The notes: generated from the letters alone by a model not told the origin. Counted from the stretch's first letter, positions 1-10,649 are shown. The stretch is DNA of 64,000 nucleotides from CAWCKS01 sp963763485 (GCA_963763485.1 CAVXOW010000005.1:1240001-1304000); one strand, 5' to 3'. Numbers and translations: made by a program.

Positions 1-704
1 TGGTCGTCGGCATGGCGCTCGAGGTGATCGCGATCCGCCGGCTCTATGGCCGCGACCACCTCGATCACGTGCTTGGCACGTTTGGGCTGATCCTGTTCTT
101 CAATGAGCTGGTACGGCTGGTCTGGGGGCCAGGCGGACGCAACCTGCCGCTGCCGGCCTGGCTCTCGACCGCGGTCGAGCTCTTTCCTGGAGTCTACTAC
201 CCGACCTATCGCTTCGCCATCATCGGCGTCGCGCTCGTCGTCGCATTTCTGCTTTACGTCGTAGTGATGCGGACAAAGGTCGGCATGCTGGTCCGCGCCG
301 GCGCCTCGAACCGCGAAATGATCGGCGCGCTCGGCATCAACATAAAGCTGCTCTACACTTGCGTCTTCGGCGTCGGTGCGGCGCTCGCCGGCCTTGCCGG
401 CGTGATGCAGGCGCCAATCCTCACCGCTTCGATCGGTATGGGCGAGAACATCCTGATCGTCGCCTTCGTCGTCATCATCATCGGAGGTATCGGCTCGATC
501 CGCGGCGCGTTCGTCGCCTCGATCTTCGTCGGTCTGATCGACACCGTCGGCCGCGCCTTCCTGCCCGACATCCTCAAGCTGTTTCTCACTCCCGCCGCGG
601 CCTCGACCGCAGGCCCGGCTCTGTCCTCCATGCTTGTCTACCTGTTGATGGCGATCGTGCTGATCGTGCGACCCGAGGGCTTGTTTCCGGCGGCGACCCG
701 ATGA
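1..704 (+). CDS. Liv-type ABC transporter permease (LivH-like), 5' partial
   Basis: Inner-membrane permease of a branched-chain amino acid type ABC importer, a family that in this context often carries aromatic acids. The reading frame is already open at base 3 and the first ATG (12) lies mid-domain: about 230 residues are visible against the usual 285-300, so the N-terminus is outside the window. Hydrophobic segments fill the protein, with the typical LivH features GVGAALAGLAGVM, GGIGSIRGAFVAS and the C-terminal IVLIVRPEGLFP. Its TGA overlaps the ATG of the next permease (ATGA at 701-704), so translational coupling is likely. The adjoining regulator and box genes suggest benzoate or a related acid as substrate; this is inference. 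No substrate-binding protein for this transporter is inside the window. Confidence 0.9.
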   Translation, partial: VVGMALEVIAIRRLYGRDHLDHVLGTFGLILFFNELVRLVWGPGGRNLPLPAWLSTAVELFPGVYYPTYRFAIIGVALVVAFLLYVVVMRTKVGMLVRAGASNREMIGALGINIKLLYTCVFGVGAALAGLAGVMQAPILTASIGMGENILIVAFVVIIIGGIGSIRGAFVASIFVGLIDTVGRAFLPDILKLFLTPAAASTAGPALSSMLVYLLMAIVLIVRPEGLFPAATR

Positions 705-1648
705 CGCCAGCACTGACGCTTCGCAACGTCGTCATGGCCGTCATGATGGTCGTGCTGGCGCTAGTGCCGGTCTATGCCGCCTGGGTCGGCAACAATTTCG
801 TGCTGATCCTGATGACACGCATCGTCATTCTCGCGATCGCCGCGGTCAGCCTCAATCTCATCATGGGCTATGGCGGCATGGTCAGTTTCGGACATGCCGC
901 TTATCTTGGCATCGGCGGTTATGTCGTCGGCATCCTGGCGTTCGAGGGTGTTCCGTCGGGTTTCATCCAGTGGCCGCTCGCTCTGCTCGTGTCTGGACTG
1001 GCTGCGCTGATCATCGGCGCGCTGTGTTTACGCACCCGCGGTGTCTACTTCATCATGATCACGCTCGCCTTCGCACAGATGATTTATTACGTCGGCGTCA
1101 GCCTCGACCGCTATGGCGCCGACGACGGCCTCACGATCTACCGCCGCAGCCAGTTTGCCGGCCTCGTCAATCTCTCCAACAAGGTCGTGTTCTTCTATGT
1201 ATGCCTGGCGCTGCTGGCGCTGACGCTCGTCATCGTGTGGCGAATTGTGAACTCCCGCTTCGGCATGGCAATCCGCGGCTCGCGCTCCAATGATCGCCGC
1301 ATGCGCGCGATCGGCTTTCCGACCTTTCGCTATCGCCTCGTCTGCTTCGTGATCGCCGGCATGATCTGCGGCCTGGCCGGCGCGTTGCTTGCCAACCACA
1401 CCGAATTCATCAGCCCCGCGGCGATGCACTGGACCCGGTCCGGCGACCTCATCATCATGGTCGTGCTGGGCGGCATGGGCTCGTTGTTCGGCCCGGTGAT
1501 CGGGACGCTGGCGCTGCTGGTGCTCGAAGAGACGCTGTCGGGCCTGACCGAGTACTGGCAGATCATCCTCGGCCCGTTGTTGCTTGCGGTCGTGCTTTAC
1601 GCGCGCGGCGGCATCAATGGCGTGCTCGCGGGGCAAAGCCATGGCTGA
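701..1648 (+). CDS. Liv-type ABC transporter permease (LivM-like)
   Basis: Second inner-membrane permease of the transporter, 315 residues. The ATG at 701 is chosen because it overlaps the stop of the preceding permease; longer upstream frames lie inside that gene. Contains the LivM hallmarks LNLIMGYGGMVSFGHAAYLG near residues 50-70 and the conserved VVLGGMGSLFGPVIGT near the C-terminus, with about eight to nine hydrophobic segments. Works as a heterodimer with the upstream permease and two ATPases encoded directly downstream. Overlaps the next gene by 8 bp. Substrate unknown; aromatic acid is inferred from the box genes nearby. Confidence 0.9.
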   Translation: MTPALTLRNVVMAVMMVVLALVPVYAAWVGNNFVLILMTRIVILAIAAVSLNLIMGYGGMVSFGHAAYLGIGGYVVGILAFEGVPSGFIQWPLALLVSGLAALIIGALCLRTRGVYFIMITLAFAQMIYYVGVSLDRYGADDGLTIYRRSQFAGLVNLSNKVVFFYVCLALLALTLVIVWRIVNSRFGMAIRGSRSNDRRMRAIGFPTFRYRLVCFVIAGMICGLAGALLANHTEFISPAAMHWTRSGDLIIMVVLGGMGSLFGPVIGTLALLVLEETLSGLTEYWQIILGPLLLAVVLYARGGINGVLAGQSHG

Positions 1649-2405
1649 GCCGCTGCTGCAGGTCGAAGGCTTGAGCAAGCGCTTCGGCGGCATCGTTGCC
1701 TCCAACAATGTTTCGCTCGAGATCGGCGTCGGCGAACTGCACGCTGTCATTGGGCCGAACGGCGCCGGCAAGACCACGCTGATTGCGCAGCTGACCGGCG
1801 AGCTCACGCCCAACGCCGGCCGTGTTCGCCTCAGTGGCGTCGACATCACGCGCATGGCGCCGTTTCGCCGCAGCCTGCTCGGTCTCGCCCGCTCGTTCCA
1901 GATCACCTCGGTATTTCCCGATCTGACCGTGCTCGACAATGTTGCGCTGGCGGTGCAGGCGCATGCCGGACATTCTTTTCACTTCTGGCGCAACGCGCGA
2001 AAGGATTTGTCCTTGCGCGAACCGGCGCGCGCCGCATTGGCGCGGGTTGGCCTTACTGGGCGCGACGATACGATCGTTGGCACCATGAGCCACGGCGAGC
2101 ACCGGCAGCTCGAGATCGCCATGGCGCTAGCGACTCGGCCGCGCATGCTCTTGCTCGATGAGCCTATGGCGGGGATGGGGCCCGACGAGTCGGCACGGCT
2201 GGTGGCGACGCTGCAGGAGCTCAAGAAGGAATACACAATCCTCCTCGTCGAGCACGACATGGACGCAGTGTTCGCACTCGCCGACCGAATTTCGGTGCTG
2301 GTCTACGGTCGCGTCATTGCTACCGGCTCACCCGACGACATCCGTAACAACGCTGACGTGAGGCAGGCCTATCTCGGCGACGAGAAGCGGGTGTCGCATG
2401 TCTGA
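1641..2405 (+). CDS. Liv-type ABC transporter ATPase (LivG-like)
   Basis: Cytoplasmic ATPase of the importer, 254 residues. The ATG at 1641, inside the end of the permease gene, gives the normal N-terminus MAEPLLQVEGLSKRFGG. Walker A is GPNGAGKTT (about residues 38-46), the signature region reads MSHGEHRQLEIAMAL (the relaxed LSGGQ usual in LivG), Walker B is LLLDEPMAGMG and the H-loop is LLVEHDMD. It pairs with the LivF-like ATPase that follows with an 8-bp overlap (2398-2405). Family assignment is secure; substrate is not determined by sequence. Confidence 0.92.
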   Translation: MAEPLLQVEGLSKRFGGIVASNNVSLEIGVGELHAVIGPNGAGKTTLIAQLTGELTPNAGRVRLSGVDITRMAPFRRSLLGLARSFQITSVFPDLTVLDNVALAVQAHAGHSFHFWRNARKDLSLREPARAALARVGLTGRDDTIVGTMSHGEHRQLEIAMALATRPRMLLLDEPMAGMGPDESARLVATLQELKKEYTILLVEHDMDAVFALADRISVLVYGRVIATGSPDDIRNNADVRQAYLGDEKRVSHV

Positions 2406-3126
2406 GCGAGCAACGAGCGGCACGCTGCTGGAGGTCGATGGCATCGAGACCTGCTACGGGCTTAGCCAGGTGCTGTTCGGCATTTCGCTGTCGATTGCAG
2501 CGGGCGAAATGGTCACCTTGATGGGGCGGAACGGCATGGGCAAGACCACGACCGTGCGCTCGATCATGGGACTGACGCCGGCGCGCGCCGGTGCGATCCG
2601 CTTCCGTGGCCGCGACATTCGCGAACTGCCGCCCTACCGGATTGCGCAGCTCGGCATCGGCCTCGTTCCGGAAGGCCGCCAGATTTTTCCAAATCTTTCC
2701 GCGCGGGAGAACCTGCTCGCGGCAGCGGCCAATCGGCAGGGCGTGCGCGATCCCTGGACGTTGGACAAGATCTGCGCGCTGTTTCCGCGGATCGCCGAGC
2801 GGCTCTCGAGCATGGGCAACCTGTTGTCCGGCGGCGAACAGCAGATGCTCGCGATCGGACGAGCGCTGATGACCAACCCGCGGCTCCTGATTTTGGATGA
2901 AGCCACCGAAGGCCTGGCGCCGTTGATCCGCGACGAGATCTGGCGCTGCCTCGCAAGACTCAAGCAGGCGGGCCAAGCGGTGCTGGTGATCGACAAGAAT
3001 GTCGATGTGCTGTGCGAGATCGCCGACCGCCATGCCATCATCGAGCGGGGCAGGGTGGTATGGACCGGGAGTTCTGCGGCGCTCGCGGCAGCGCCGGAGC
3101 TTCGTCACCGCTATCTCGGGATTTGA
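2398..3126 (+). CDS. Liv-type ABC transporter ATPase (LivF-like)
   Basis: Second cytoplasmic ATPase, 242 residues. Walker A is GRNGMGKTT, the signature is LLSGGEQQMLAIGRAL, Walker B is LLILDEATEGLAP. At the switch position, where LivF proteins usually read LVEQN, this protein reads VIDKNVDV, so the usual Gln (or His in other ABC ATPases) is replaced by Lys. It is the last gene of the transporter operon; the boxR regulator begins 80 bp downstream on the same strand after an operator-like sequence. Confidence 0.9.
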   Translation: MSERATSGTLLEVDGIETCYGLSQVLFGISLSIAAGEMVTLMGRNGMGKTTTVRSIMGLTPARAGAIRFRGRDIRELPPYRIAQLGIGLVPEGRQIFPNLSARENLLAAAANRQGVRDPWTLDKICALFPRIAERLSSMGNLLSGGEQQMLAIGRALMTNPRLLILDEATEGLAPLIRDEIWRCLARLKQAGQAVLVIDKNVDVLCEIADRHAIIERGRVVWTGSSAALAAAPELRHRYLGI

Positions 3127-3167
3127 GCTTGTGCCGTCGCGATTTTCGCCTCTAGCAGGCGGCGACG

Positions 3168-3187
3168 ACATGAATTATCGTGCATTT
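3168..3187 (+). promoter_or_regulatory. Candidate BoxR operator, upstream copy
   Basis: ACATGAATTATCGTGCATTT lies just before boxR and matches the first 18 positions of the box promoter site at 4232-4250 with only two mismatches (ACATGAATTAT-NN-TGCAT). TGCA/ATGCA half-sites are the established core of BzdR/BoxR-family operators. The dyad is weaker than in the second copy. Its place between livF and boxR suggests autoregulation of boxR; this is inference from position and similarity. Confidence 0.5.
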
Positions 3188-3206
3188 CGAATTTGATGAG
3201 GATCGC

Positions 3207-4130
3207 GTGGCGCCGACCCGCACAAGAAAGAAGGAGAAGGCCAGGGCGGCCACGGCTGTAGGTCCATCGGGGGACGCGACCGATGCTGCGTTTGCGGTTG
3301 ACGTCGGGCGGCTCGTGCGCCGCGGTCGCGCGCGGCGCGGCATCACGCGCCGGCAACTTGCGATCGAGTCAGGTATCTCCGAGCGCTATCTCGCGCAGAT
3401 CGAGGGTGGCACCGGCAATCCGTCGGTGATCGTGCTCAAGACCATCGCCCAGGCGATGGAAATGCACATCACAGAACTTCTGCCGATCACTGGCAAGCGC
3501 AGCGAGGCGATCGCACGCATCAATGATTTGATGCGCCGGCTCGACGCCTCCGAATTGCCCGCCATTGCGCAACTCATCGAACAGCGTTTGACCGAGGGTG
3601 CGCGGTCGCAGCGCTCACATCGCGTCGCGCTGGTGGGCCTGCGAGGCGCCGGCAAGACCACGCTCGGCCGTGCCCTTGCGGAACGGCTCGACTGGCCGTT
3701 CGTCGAGATCAATCGCGTCATCGAGCAGGAATACGGCGCAACCGTTGCCATGCTGATCGACATGTCCGGCGTATCGGCTTTCCGCCACTACGAGCAGTCG
3801 GCGCTGGAGAAGGTGATCGCCGAGCACGACAAGGTCGTGATCGCAACCGCCGGGGGCATCGTGTCCAATCCGGAAACCTATGCGTTGCTGCTGCGCCGGA
3901 CCCACACCGTGTGGGTGAAGGCCAAGCCGCAGGAGCACATGAGCCGCGTGATCGCGCAGGGCGATTTCCGCCCGATGGCGGAGAACCGCGCGGCGATGGC
4001 CGATCTGGTCGCAATTCTCGATGCGCGAAGCGCCGATTACGCGCAGTCGGAAGCCGAACTCGACACCGCCGGTGAGAGTGTCGAGCAAAGCCTGTCGAAG
4101 CTGACGCAACTCGTGCAGCCGTGGACGTGA
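3207..4130 (+). CDS. boxR: BoxR-type regulator: Xre DNA-binding domain plus shikimate-kinase-like domain
   Basis: Transcriptional repressor of aerobic benzoyl-CoA (box) genes in the BzdR/BoxR family; the known effector of the family is benzoyl-CoA bound by the C-terminal kinase-like domain. The N-terminal Xre helix-turn-helix covers about residues 31-90 (RQLAIESGISERYLAQIEGG). The C-terminal domain resembles shikimate kinase, with a P-loop GLRGAGKTT at 144-152 and the ATAGGIV segment. The GTG at 3207 is preferred (307 residues) because GAGG precedes it at 5 nt; a GTG at 3180 is also in frame but lies inside the putative operator. Sits between the transporter and boxC, the usual position for this regulator. 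Confidence 0.92.
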   Translation: MAPTRTRKKEKARAATAVGPSGDATDAAFAVDVGRLVRRGRARRGITRRQLAIESGISERYLAQIEGGTGNPSVIVLKTIAQAMEMHITELLPITGKRSEAIARINDLMRRLDASELPAIAQLIEQRLTEGARSQRSHRVALVGLRGAGKTTLGRALAERLDWPFVEINRVIEQEYGATVAMLIDMSGVSAFRHYEQSALEKVIAEHDKVVIATAGGIVSNPETYALLLRRTHTVWVKAKPQEHMSRVIAQGDFRPMAENRAAMADLVAILDARSADYAQSEAELDTAGESVEQSLSKLTQLVQPWT

Positions 4131-4217
4131 TGGCCCGTGACCACCGGCTCCTCCTATCCGATTGATTGCCTTTGGAAATGTCGGATGAAATGGCGGGTTT
4201 TGTGTAGGTCTTCAGGC

Positions 4218-4250
4218 TGGACAAGTCAGTAACATGAATTATAATGCATA
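4218..4250 (+). promoter_or_regulatory. box operon promoter with overlapping BoxR operator
   Basis: TGGACA (4218-4223) and a perfect TATAAT (4240-4245) are separated by 16 bp, a good sigma70-type promoter. The -10 box lies at the centre of ATGAATTATAATGCAT (4234-4249), a 16-bp dyad with 14 of 16 symmetric positions, sharing ACATGAATTAT and TGCAT with the site at 3168-3187. Binding there would cover the -10 box, so repression of boxC-boxB by occlusion is the simple reading. boxC starts about 75 bp downstream. Confidence 0.65.
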
Positions 4251-4325
4251 TCTATCGGCGCTCGCCACGCGTTAGTCTCGGGCCCATCAAGACAACACCG
4301 CGCGAACCACAGGGATGGCAGAGCA

Positions 4326-6014
<1,689 letters not shown>

Positions 6015-6032
6015 GAGCTTCAGGAGAGTGCC

Positions 6033-7484
6033 ATGAACATGAACATCACGAACGTCGACTACTCGACGCGTATTCCCAACAACGTCGGCCTCACCGAAGA
6101 TCCGCGTGTCCTGAAGGCGCTCGAGACCTGGCATCCCGGTTATCTCAACTGGTGGAAAGACATGGGGCCGGAAGGCTTTCAGGAGTCTCTGGTCTATCTG
6201 CGCACCGCCGTCTCGGTCGATCCAAAAGGCTGGGCAAAATTCGATTACGTCAAAATGCCTGATTATCGCTGGGGCATCCTGCTGGCGCCCGAGGAAGAAA
6301 ATCGCAAGGTGCCGTTCGGCCAGCACTTTGGCGAACCGGCCTGGCAGGAGGTGCCGGGCGAGCATCGCGCCATGCTGCGCCGCCTGATCGTCATCCAGGG
6401 CGACACCGAGCCGGCGTCGGTCGAGCAACAGCGCCACCTCGGCAAGACCGCGCCGTCGCTCTACGACATGCGCAACCTGTTCCAGGTCAATGTCGAGGAG
6501 GGCCGTCACCTCTGGGCCATGGTCTATCTGCTGCAGAAATATTTTGGCCGTGACGGCCGCGAGGAAGCCGACGAGTTGCTGCGCCGACGCTCCGGTTCCG
6601 AGGACGCGCCACGCATGCTCGGCGCCTTCAATGAAGCGACGCCGGACTGGCTGTCGTTCTTCATGTTCACCTTCTTCACCGACCGCGACGGCAAGATGCA
6701 GCTCGAAAGCCTCGCTCAATCCGGCTTCGATCCGCTGTCGCGCACCTGCCGCTTCATGCTGACCGAAGAAGCCCATCACATGTTCGTCGGCGAGACCGGC
6801 ATCGGCCGCACCATCCAGCGCACCTGCGAAGCAATGAAGACGGCCGGCATCGAGGACCCGAACGACGTGAGCAGGATTCGCGCGCTCGGCGTGATCGACC
6901 TGCCGACCATGCAGAAGAAGCTGAACCTGCACTATTCGCTATCGCTCGACCTGTTCGGTTCGGAAGTCTCGACCAACGCCGCCAACGCCTTCAATGCCGG
7001 CATCAAGGGCCGCTTCCACGAAACCAAGATTCGGGACGATCATCGGCTCACCAGCAGCACTTATCCGGTGCTGAAAATGGTCGATGGCGTGATCAGGCGT
7101 GTCGACGAACCGGCACTGACGGCGCTCAACATGCGGCTGCGCGACGACTACACGCGCGACTGCGGAAAAGGCGTCGAGCGCTGGAACAAGGTCATCGAGA
7201 AGACGGGTGTGCAGTTCAAATTTGAATTGCCGCACGTCGCCTTCCATCGCCAGATCGGTGAGTTCAAGGCCGTTCAGGCCTCGCCCACAGGCGAGTTGCT
7301 GGATGATGCAACCTGGAGGAAGCGCCGCGAGGAGTGGCTGCCGTCGAAGGCGGATGGCGACTTCATCGGCGAGCTCATGCAGCCGAAGCTCGGAGCCGGC
7401 GAATTCGCCAGCTGGATCGCGCCGCCGAAAGTCGGCATCGACAACCGGTCGGGCGATTTCGAATATGTGAGGATCGAAGCGTAG
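6033..7484 (+). CDS. boxB: Benzoyl-CoA 2,3-epoxidase oxygenase subunit
   Basis: Di-iron oxygenase that, with the BoxA reductase, inserts one oxygen atom of O2 into benzoyl-CoA to form the 2,3-epoxide. 483 residues, typical length. The carboxylate/histidine ligand set is visible at E126, E156-x2-H159 (VEEGRHLW), D217 and E246-x2-H249 (TEEAHHMF), matching the class I di-iron arrangement known for BoxB. GGAG-type ribosome site (AGGAGAG) precedes the ATG at 6033. Co-transcribed with boxC. Its partner reductase gene boxA is not in this window, so the electron donor must be encoded elsewhere or upstream. Confidence 0.96.
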   Translation: MNMNITNVDYSTRIPNNVGLTEDPRVLKALETWHPGYLNWWKDMGPEGFQESLVYLRTAVSVDPKGWAKFDYVKMPDYRWGILLAPEEENRKVPFGQHFGEPAWQEVPGEHRAMLRRLIVIQGDTEPASVEQQRHLGKTAPSLYDMRNLFQVNVEEGRHLWAMVYLLQKYFGRDGREEADELLRRRSGSEDAPRMLGAFNEATPDWLSFFMFTFFTDRDGKMQLESLAQSGFDPLSRTCRFMLTEEAHHMFVGETGIGRTIQRTCEAMKTAGIEDPNDVSRIRALGVIDLPTMQKKLNLHYSLSLDLFGSEVSTNAANAFNAGIKGRFHETKIRDDHRLTSSTYPVLKMVDGVIRRVDEPALTALNMRLRDDYTRDCGKGVERWNKVIEKTGVQFKFELPHVAFHRQIGEFKAVQASPTGELLDDATWRKRREEWLPSKADGDFIGELMQPKLGAGEFASWIAPPKVGIDNRSGDFEYVRIEA

Positions 7485-7576
7485 CCGGTCCCTGAGCGAT
7501 GCACAGACCTTCGCCGGCCGTCTTGAGAGCCTGACTTAAAGATGTGGGCAAGAAAATCGGGCCTTGGCACTTAACT

Positions 7577-7662
7577 CGTCATGCCCGGACTTGTGCCGGG
7601 CATCCACGTCTTACGGCGTGTGTGAGAAAAACGTGGATGGCCGGGACAAGCCCGGCCATGAC
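7577..7662. repeat. GC-rich palindromic intergenic repeat
   Basis: Inverted arms CGTCATGCCCGG... (7578-7609) and ...GGCCGGGACAAGCCCGGCCATGAC (to 7662) enclose a short centre. This GTCATGCCCGG/CCGGGCATGAC type of palindrome is scattered in Bradyrhizobium-like genomes. It lies between boxB and the next gene and may form a stem-loop in the transcript. It also creates a spurious in-frame extension of the downstream gene, whose true start is 7774. Confidence 0.8.
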
Positions 7663-7773
7663 TGGAGATGGAATTCGCGTGCGGCTCTTTCGTCCTCCCC
7701 TGGGGGGCAAAGTATAACGCGGGAGGATGGCAAGGGCCGCCGCGCTTATTTCGTAACAGGGGGCAGAGGCAAC

Positions 7774-8934
7774 ATGCGGATTGCTGTTGTCGGTGGCGGG
7801 CCGGGCGGTCTCTATTTTTCGTATCTCTGGAAGCGTCGGCATCCAGCCGCACATGTCGAGCTACTTGAGCAGAACGCGGCGGATGCGACGTGGGGATTCG
7901 GTGTTGTCTTCTCGGAGCAGGCGCTGGAGTTCCTGCGCGAGGATGATCCCGACACTGTCGCGGCGATCGCGCCGCGGATGCAGAGCTGGACCAACATCAC
8001 GCTCAACCTGCGTGGCGAGCGCATCGAGATCGACGGTATCGGCTTCTCGTCGATCGGGCGGCTCGCGTTGCTGCGCATCCTGCAGCAACGGGCCGAAGCA
8101 GTTGGGGTGATCTGCCGTTACGAAACGGTGGTGCAGACGCTCGATCAGCTCAAAGGTTACGATCTGATCGTCGCGGCGGATGGCTTGAACTCGTTTGTTC
8201 GTCGCAGTTTCGAGGGCGACTTTGGCACCTCGATCTCCTACGCGAGCAACAAGTTCGCCTGGTACGGTACGCCAAAACGCTTCGAGACGCTGTCGCAGAC
8301 CTTCGTCGAAACCGAGCAGGGTAGCTTCACCGCCCACCACTATCGCTACGAGCCCGACATGAGCACCTTTCTGGTCGAGTGCGATCGCGCCACCTGGCTG
8401 CGCTGTGGCTTTGCCAAGAAATCGATCGAGGAGTCCACAGCGATCTGCGAACGCGTATTCGCCGATGCGCTCGGCGGCGAGCGTCTGACCTCGAACAAAT
8501 CGGTCTGGCGCAATTTCCCGTGGCTGTGGAACGAGCGCTGGTCATTCCGCAACATGGTGCTGATCGGCGACGCCCTGCACACTGCGCATTTCTCGATCGG
8601 CTCGGGCACGCGGCTTGCGATCGAGGATGCGATTGCGTTGACCAGGGCTTTGGACGCGACGCCTGATGACGTCGAGACTGCGCTGCAGAGCTATGAGGCC
8701 GCACGAAAGCCTGTTGTGACCAAGCTGGTGGCAGCGGCACGTTCGAGCGCCGACTGGTACGAGAAATTTCCAGAGCACATGATGCTCAAGCCGCTCGACT
8801 TTGCGTTCAGCTACATCACGCGTTCGGGCCGCATCGATCCGTCGCGGCTGGCGGCGATGTCGCCGGCCTTCATGGCGCGGTACGAAAGTGCGCGAGCCGG
8901 TGCCGCGGCTCCACCGGCAGGAGAACGGCGATGA
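7774..8934 (+). CDS. FAD-dependent aromatic-CoA monooxygenase (salicylyl-/anthraniloyl-CoA 5-hydroxylase type)
   Basis: 386-residue single-component flavoprotein. N-terminal dinucleotide motif IAVVGGGPGGLYFSYL (residues 3-18), the internal AADGLNSFVRR (DG motif) and the C-terminal GDALHTAHFSIGSGTRLAIEDA (GD motif) mark a group A flavin monooxygenase. Overall sequence resembles salicylyl-CoA 5-hydroxylase and the N-terminal half of 2-aminobenzoyl-CoA monooxygenase/reductase, which act on CoA thioesters; the old-yellow-enzyme half of the latter is absent. The ATG at 7774 is chosen because the preceding open frame is palindromic repeat sequence. Its stop overlaps the CoA ligase start by 4 bp, so the pair probably activates and hydroxylates one aromatic acid. 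Exact substrate is not determinable here. Confidence 0.75.
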   Translation: MRIAVVGGGPGGLYFSYLWKRRHPAAHVELLEQNAADATWGFGVVFSEQALEFLREDDPDTVAAIAPRMQSWTNITLNLRGERIEIDGIGFSSIGRLALLRILQQRAEAVGVICRYETVVQTLDQLKGYDLIVAADGLNSFVRRSFEGDFGTSISYASNKFAWYGTPKRFETLSQTFVETEQGSFTAHHYRYEPDMSTFLVECDRATWLRCGFAKKSIEESTAICERVFADALGGERLTSNKSVWRNFPWLWNERWSFRNMVLIGDALHTAHFSIGSGTRLAIEDAIALTRALDATPDDVETALQSYEAARKPVVTKLVAAARSSADWYEKFPEHMMLKPLDFAFSYITRSGRIDPSRLAAMSPAFMARYESARAGAAAPPAGERR

Positions 8935-10559
8935 CAGGGCAAGGGACAGTGGTGCATGACCCGGTACCGGCGGACAGCGCCGGTGCGCGCGAGATCGGCT
9001 TTTCGGTGCCGGAGCGCTACAATGCGAGCCGGATCCTGTTCGACAATCTGGCGGCGGGCAACGGCGAGCGGACCGCGGTGATCGCGGCGTCCGGCCGCCG
9101 CAGCTATGCCGAGCTCTGTGCCGATGCATCGCGGTGGGGCAACGCCCTTGCGTCGCTTGGGCTAAAGCGCGGCGACCGCGTCGTGATGTTTCTCGACGAT
9201 ACGCCGGCTTATCCCGCGGCGTTCTTCGGCGCGGTGCGCGCGGGCTTCGTGCCTGTTCTGCTCAACACGCTGACGCCGCCGGATCTCCTGCAATTCTACA
9301 TGGCGGACTCCGGCGCCGCAGTCGCAGTCGCCGATGCCGAATTCAGCGATCGCTTCGGTGCGACGGCGTGCGGCGGCACCGCCCTGCAGACCCTCGTGGT
9401 GGTGAACGGCGCTCCGAAGGCGCACGCCGCGCCGCACGCAATCGTTGCCGAGCGCTGGTTGCCCGGTCAGTCGGCCGTGCTCGCCGAAGCCGATACTCAC
9501 CGCAACGAGATGGCGTTCTGGATGTACTCATCCGGTTCGACCGGACGGCCGAAGGGCATCGTCCATCTGCAGCACGACATGCCCTACAGTAACGCGGCGT
9601 TCGCCAATCATGTGTTGAAGCCGAAGCCCGACGACATCTGCTTCTCCGTGCCAAAAATCTTCTTTGCCTATGGCTTCGGCAATTCGATCACGTTTCCATT
9701 TTCGGCGGGCGCGAGCTCGGTGCTGCTGGGCGGTCAACCGAAGCCGCAAGCGATCTTTGCGGCGATCGCGGAATTCAAGCCGACGCTCTTCTTCGGGCTG
9801 CCGACGCTCTACACCATGCTGACGCAGGCAGCCGACGCAGGCGCGTGCGATTTCTCGTCGATCCGGCTTTGCCTTTCCGCGGCGGAAGTGTTGTCCGTCG
9901 AAGTGTTCAACCGCTGGAAGACGTTGACCGGCCAGGAGATCGTGGAAGGGCTGGGGTCGACCGAGGTGATCCACATCTACCTCTCCAATCGCCCCGACGC
10001 GAAGAAGCCGGGCGCCGCCGGCCTGCGCGTGCCCGGTTATGAAATTGCGCTAAAGGACAAGGATGGCCGCCCGATCGCCGCAGGCGAGGAAGGCATCATG
10101 TGGGTGCGCGGCGATTCCAATACGCCGCTGTACTGGAACAGGCCGGACAAGACAGCCGAGACGATCCGCGAGGGCGGCTGGATCTACTCCGGTGACCAAT
10201 TCCTGCTCGACAGCGACGGCTTCTATTTCTTCCGTGGCCGCGCCGACGACCTGATCAAGGTTTCAGGCCAGTGGGTCTATCCGCTGGAGGTCGAGCTGTG
10301 CCTTGCCGATCATCCCGCCGTTCTGGAGTGCGCGGTATTCGGGATGGAGTTGCCCGACCGCCGCATGACGCTGAAGGCCGCCGTGGTGATGAAGGACCGT
10401 GCCTTCGAGCCCGATGGAACAACGAAGGCGTTGCAGGATTTCGTCAAGCAGAAGCTCGTGCCGTACAAATACCCGCGCGAAATCCGCTTCCTCGACGAGC
10501 TGCCGAAGACCGGCACCGGCAAGATCGATCGCCAGGCGCTGCTGAAGGTGCTGGGCTAG
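8931..10559 (+). CDS. Benzoate-type CoA ligase
   Basis: 542-residue AMP-forming ligase activating benzoate or a substituted benzoate (salicylate, anthranilate, hydroxybenzoate) to its CoA thioester, the entry reaction for the box pathway. Motif A3-like P-loop is YSSGSTGRPKGIVH; the subfamily segments VPKIFFAYGFGNS and EGLGSTEVIHIYLSN are those of benzoate-CoA ligases; the C-terminal catalytic lysine is K531 in PKTGTGKIDR. Starts within the stop of the FAD monooxygenase gene (ATGA), so the two are translationally coupled. It could be the bclA/badA equivalent; substrate preference between benzoate and ring-substituted acids cannot be settled by eye. Confidence 0.88.
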   Translation: MTGQGTVVHDPVPADSAGAREIGFSVPERYNASRILFDNLAAGNGERTAVIAASGRRSYAELCADASRWGNALASLGLKRGDRVVMFLDDTPAYPAAFFGAVRAGFVPVLLNTLTPPDLLQFYMADSGAAVAVADAEFSDRFGATACGGTALQTLVVVNGAPKAHAAPHAIVAERWLPGQSAVLAEADTHRNEMAFWMYSSGSTGRPKGIVHLQHDMPYSNAAFANHVLKPKPDDICFSVPKIFFAYGFGNSITFPFSAGASSVLLGGQPKPQAIFAAIAEFKPTLFFGLPTLYTMLTQAADAGACDFSSIRLCLSAAEVLSVEVFNRWKTLTGQEIVEGLGSTEVIHIYLSNRPDAKKPGAAGLRVPGYEIALKDKDGRPIAAGEEGIMWVRGDSNTPLYWNRPDKTAETIREGGWIYSGDQFLLDSDGFYFFRGRADDLIKVSGQWVYPLEVELCLADHPAVLECAVFGMELPDRRMTLKAAVVMKDRAFEPDGTTKALQDFVKQKLVPYKYPREIRFLDELPKTGTGKIDRQALLKVLG

Positions 10560-10649
10560 GGCGTGGACACATTGGTCTGCTCTATCAGCGCCTCTTTGGT
10601 CGCTATCCGCCCAAGAGCGCGGACCCATTCCACTCATTTTGAGTTTTGT

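Noticed and set aside
7564..7773. N-terminal extension of the FAD monooxygenase
   Set aside because: Encoded by a palindromic intergenic repeat; the dinucleotide-binding fold begins directly after the ATG at 7774.
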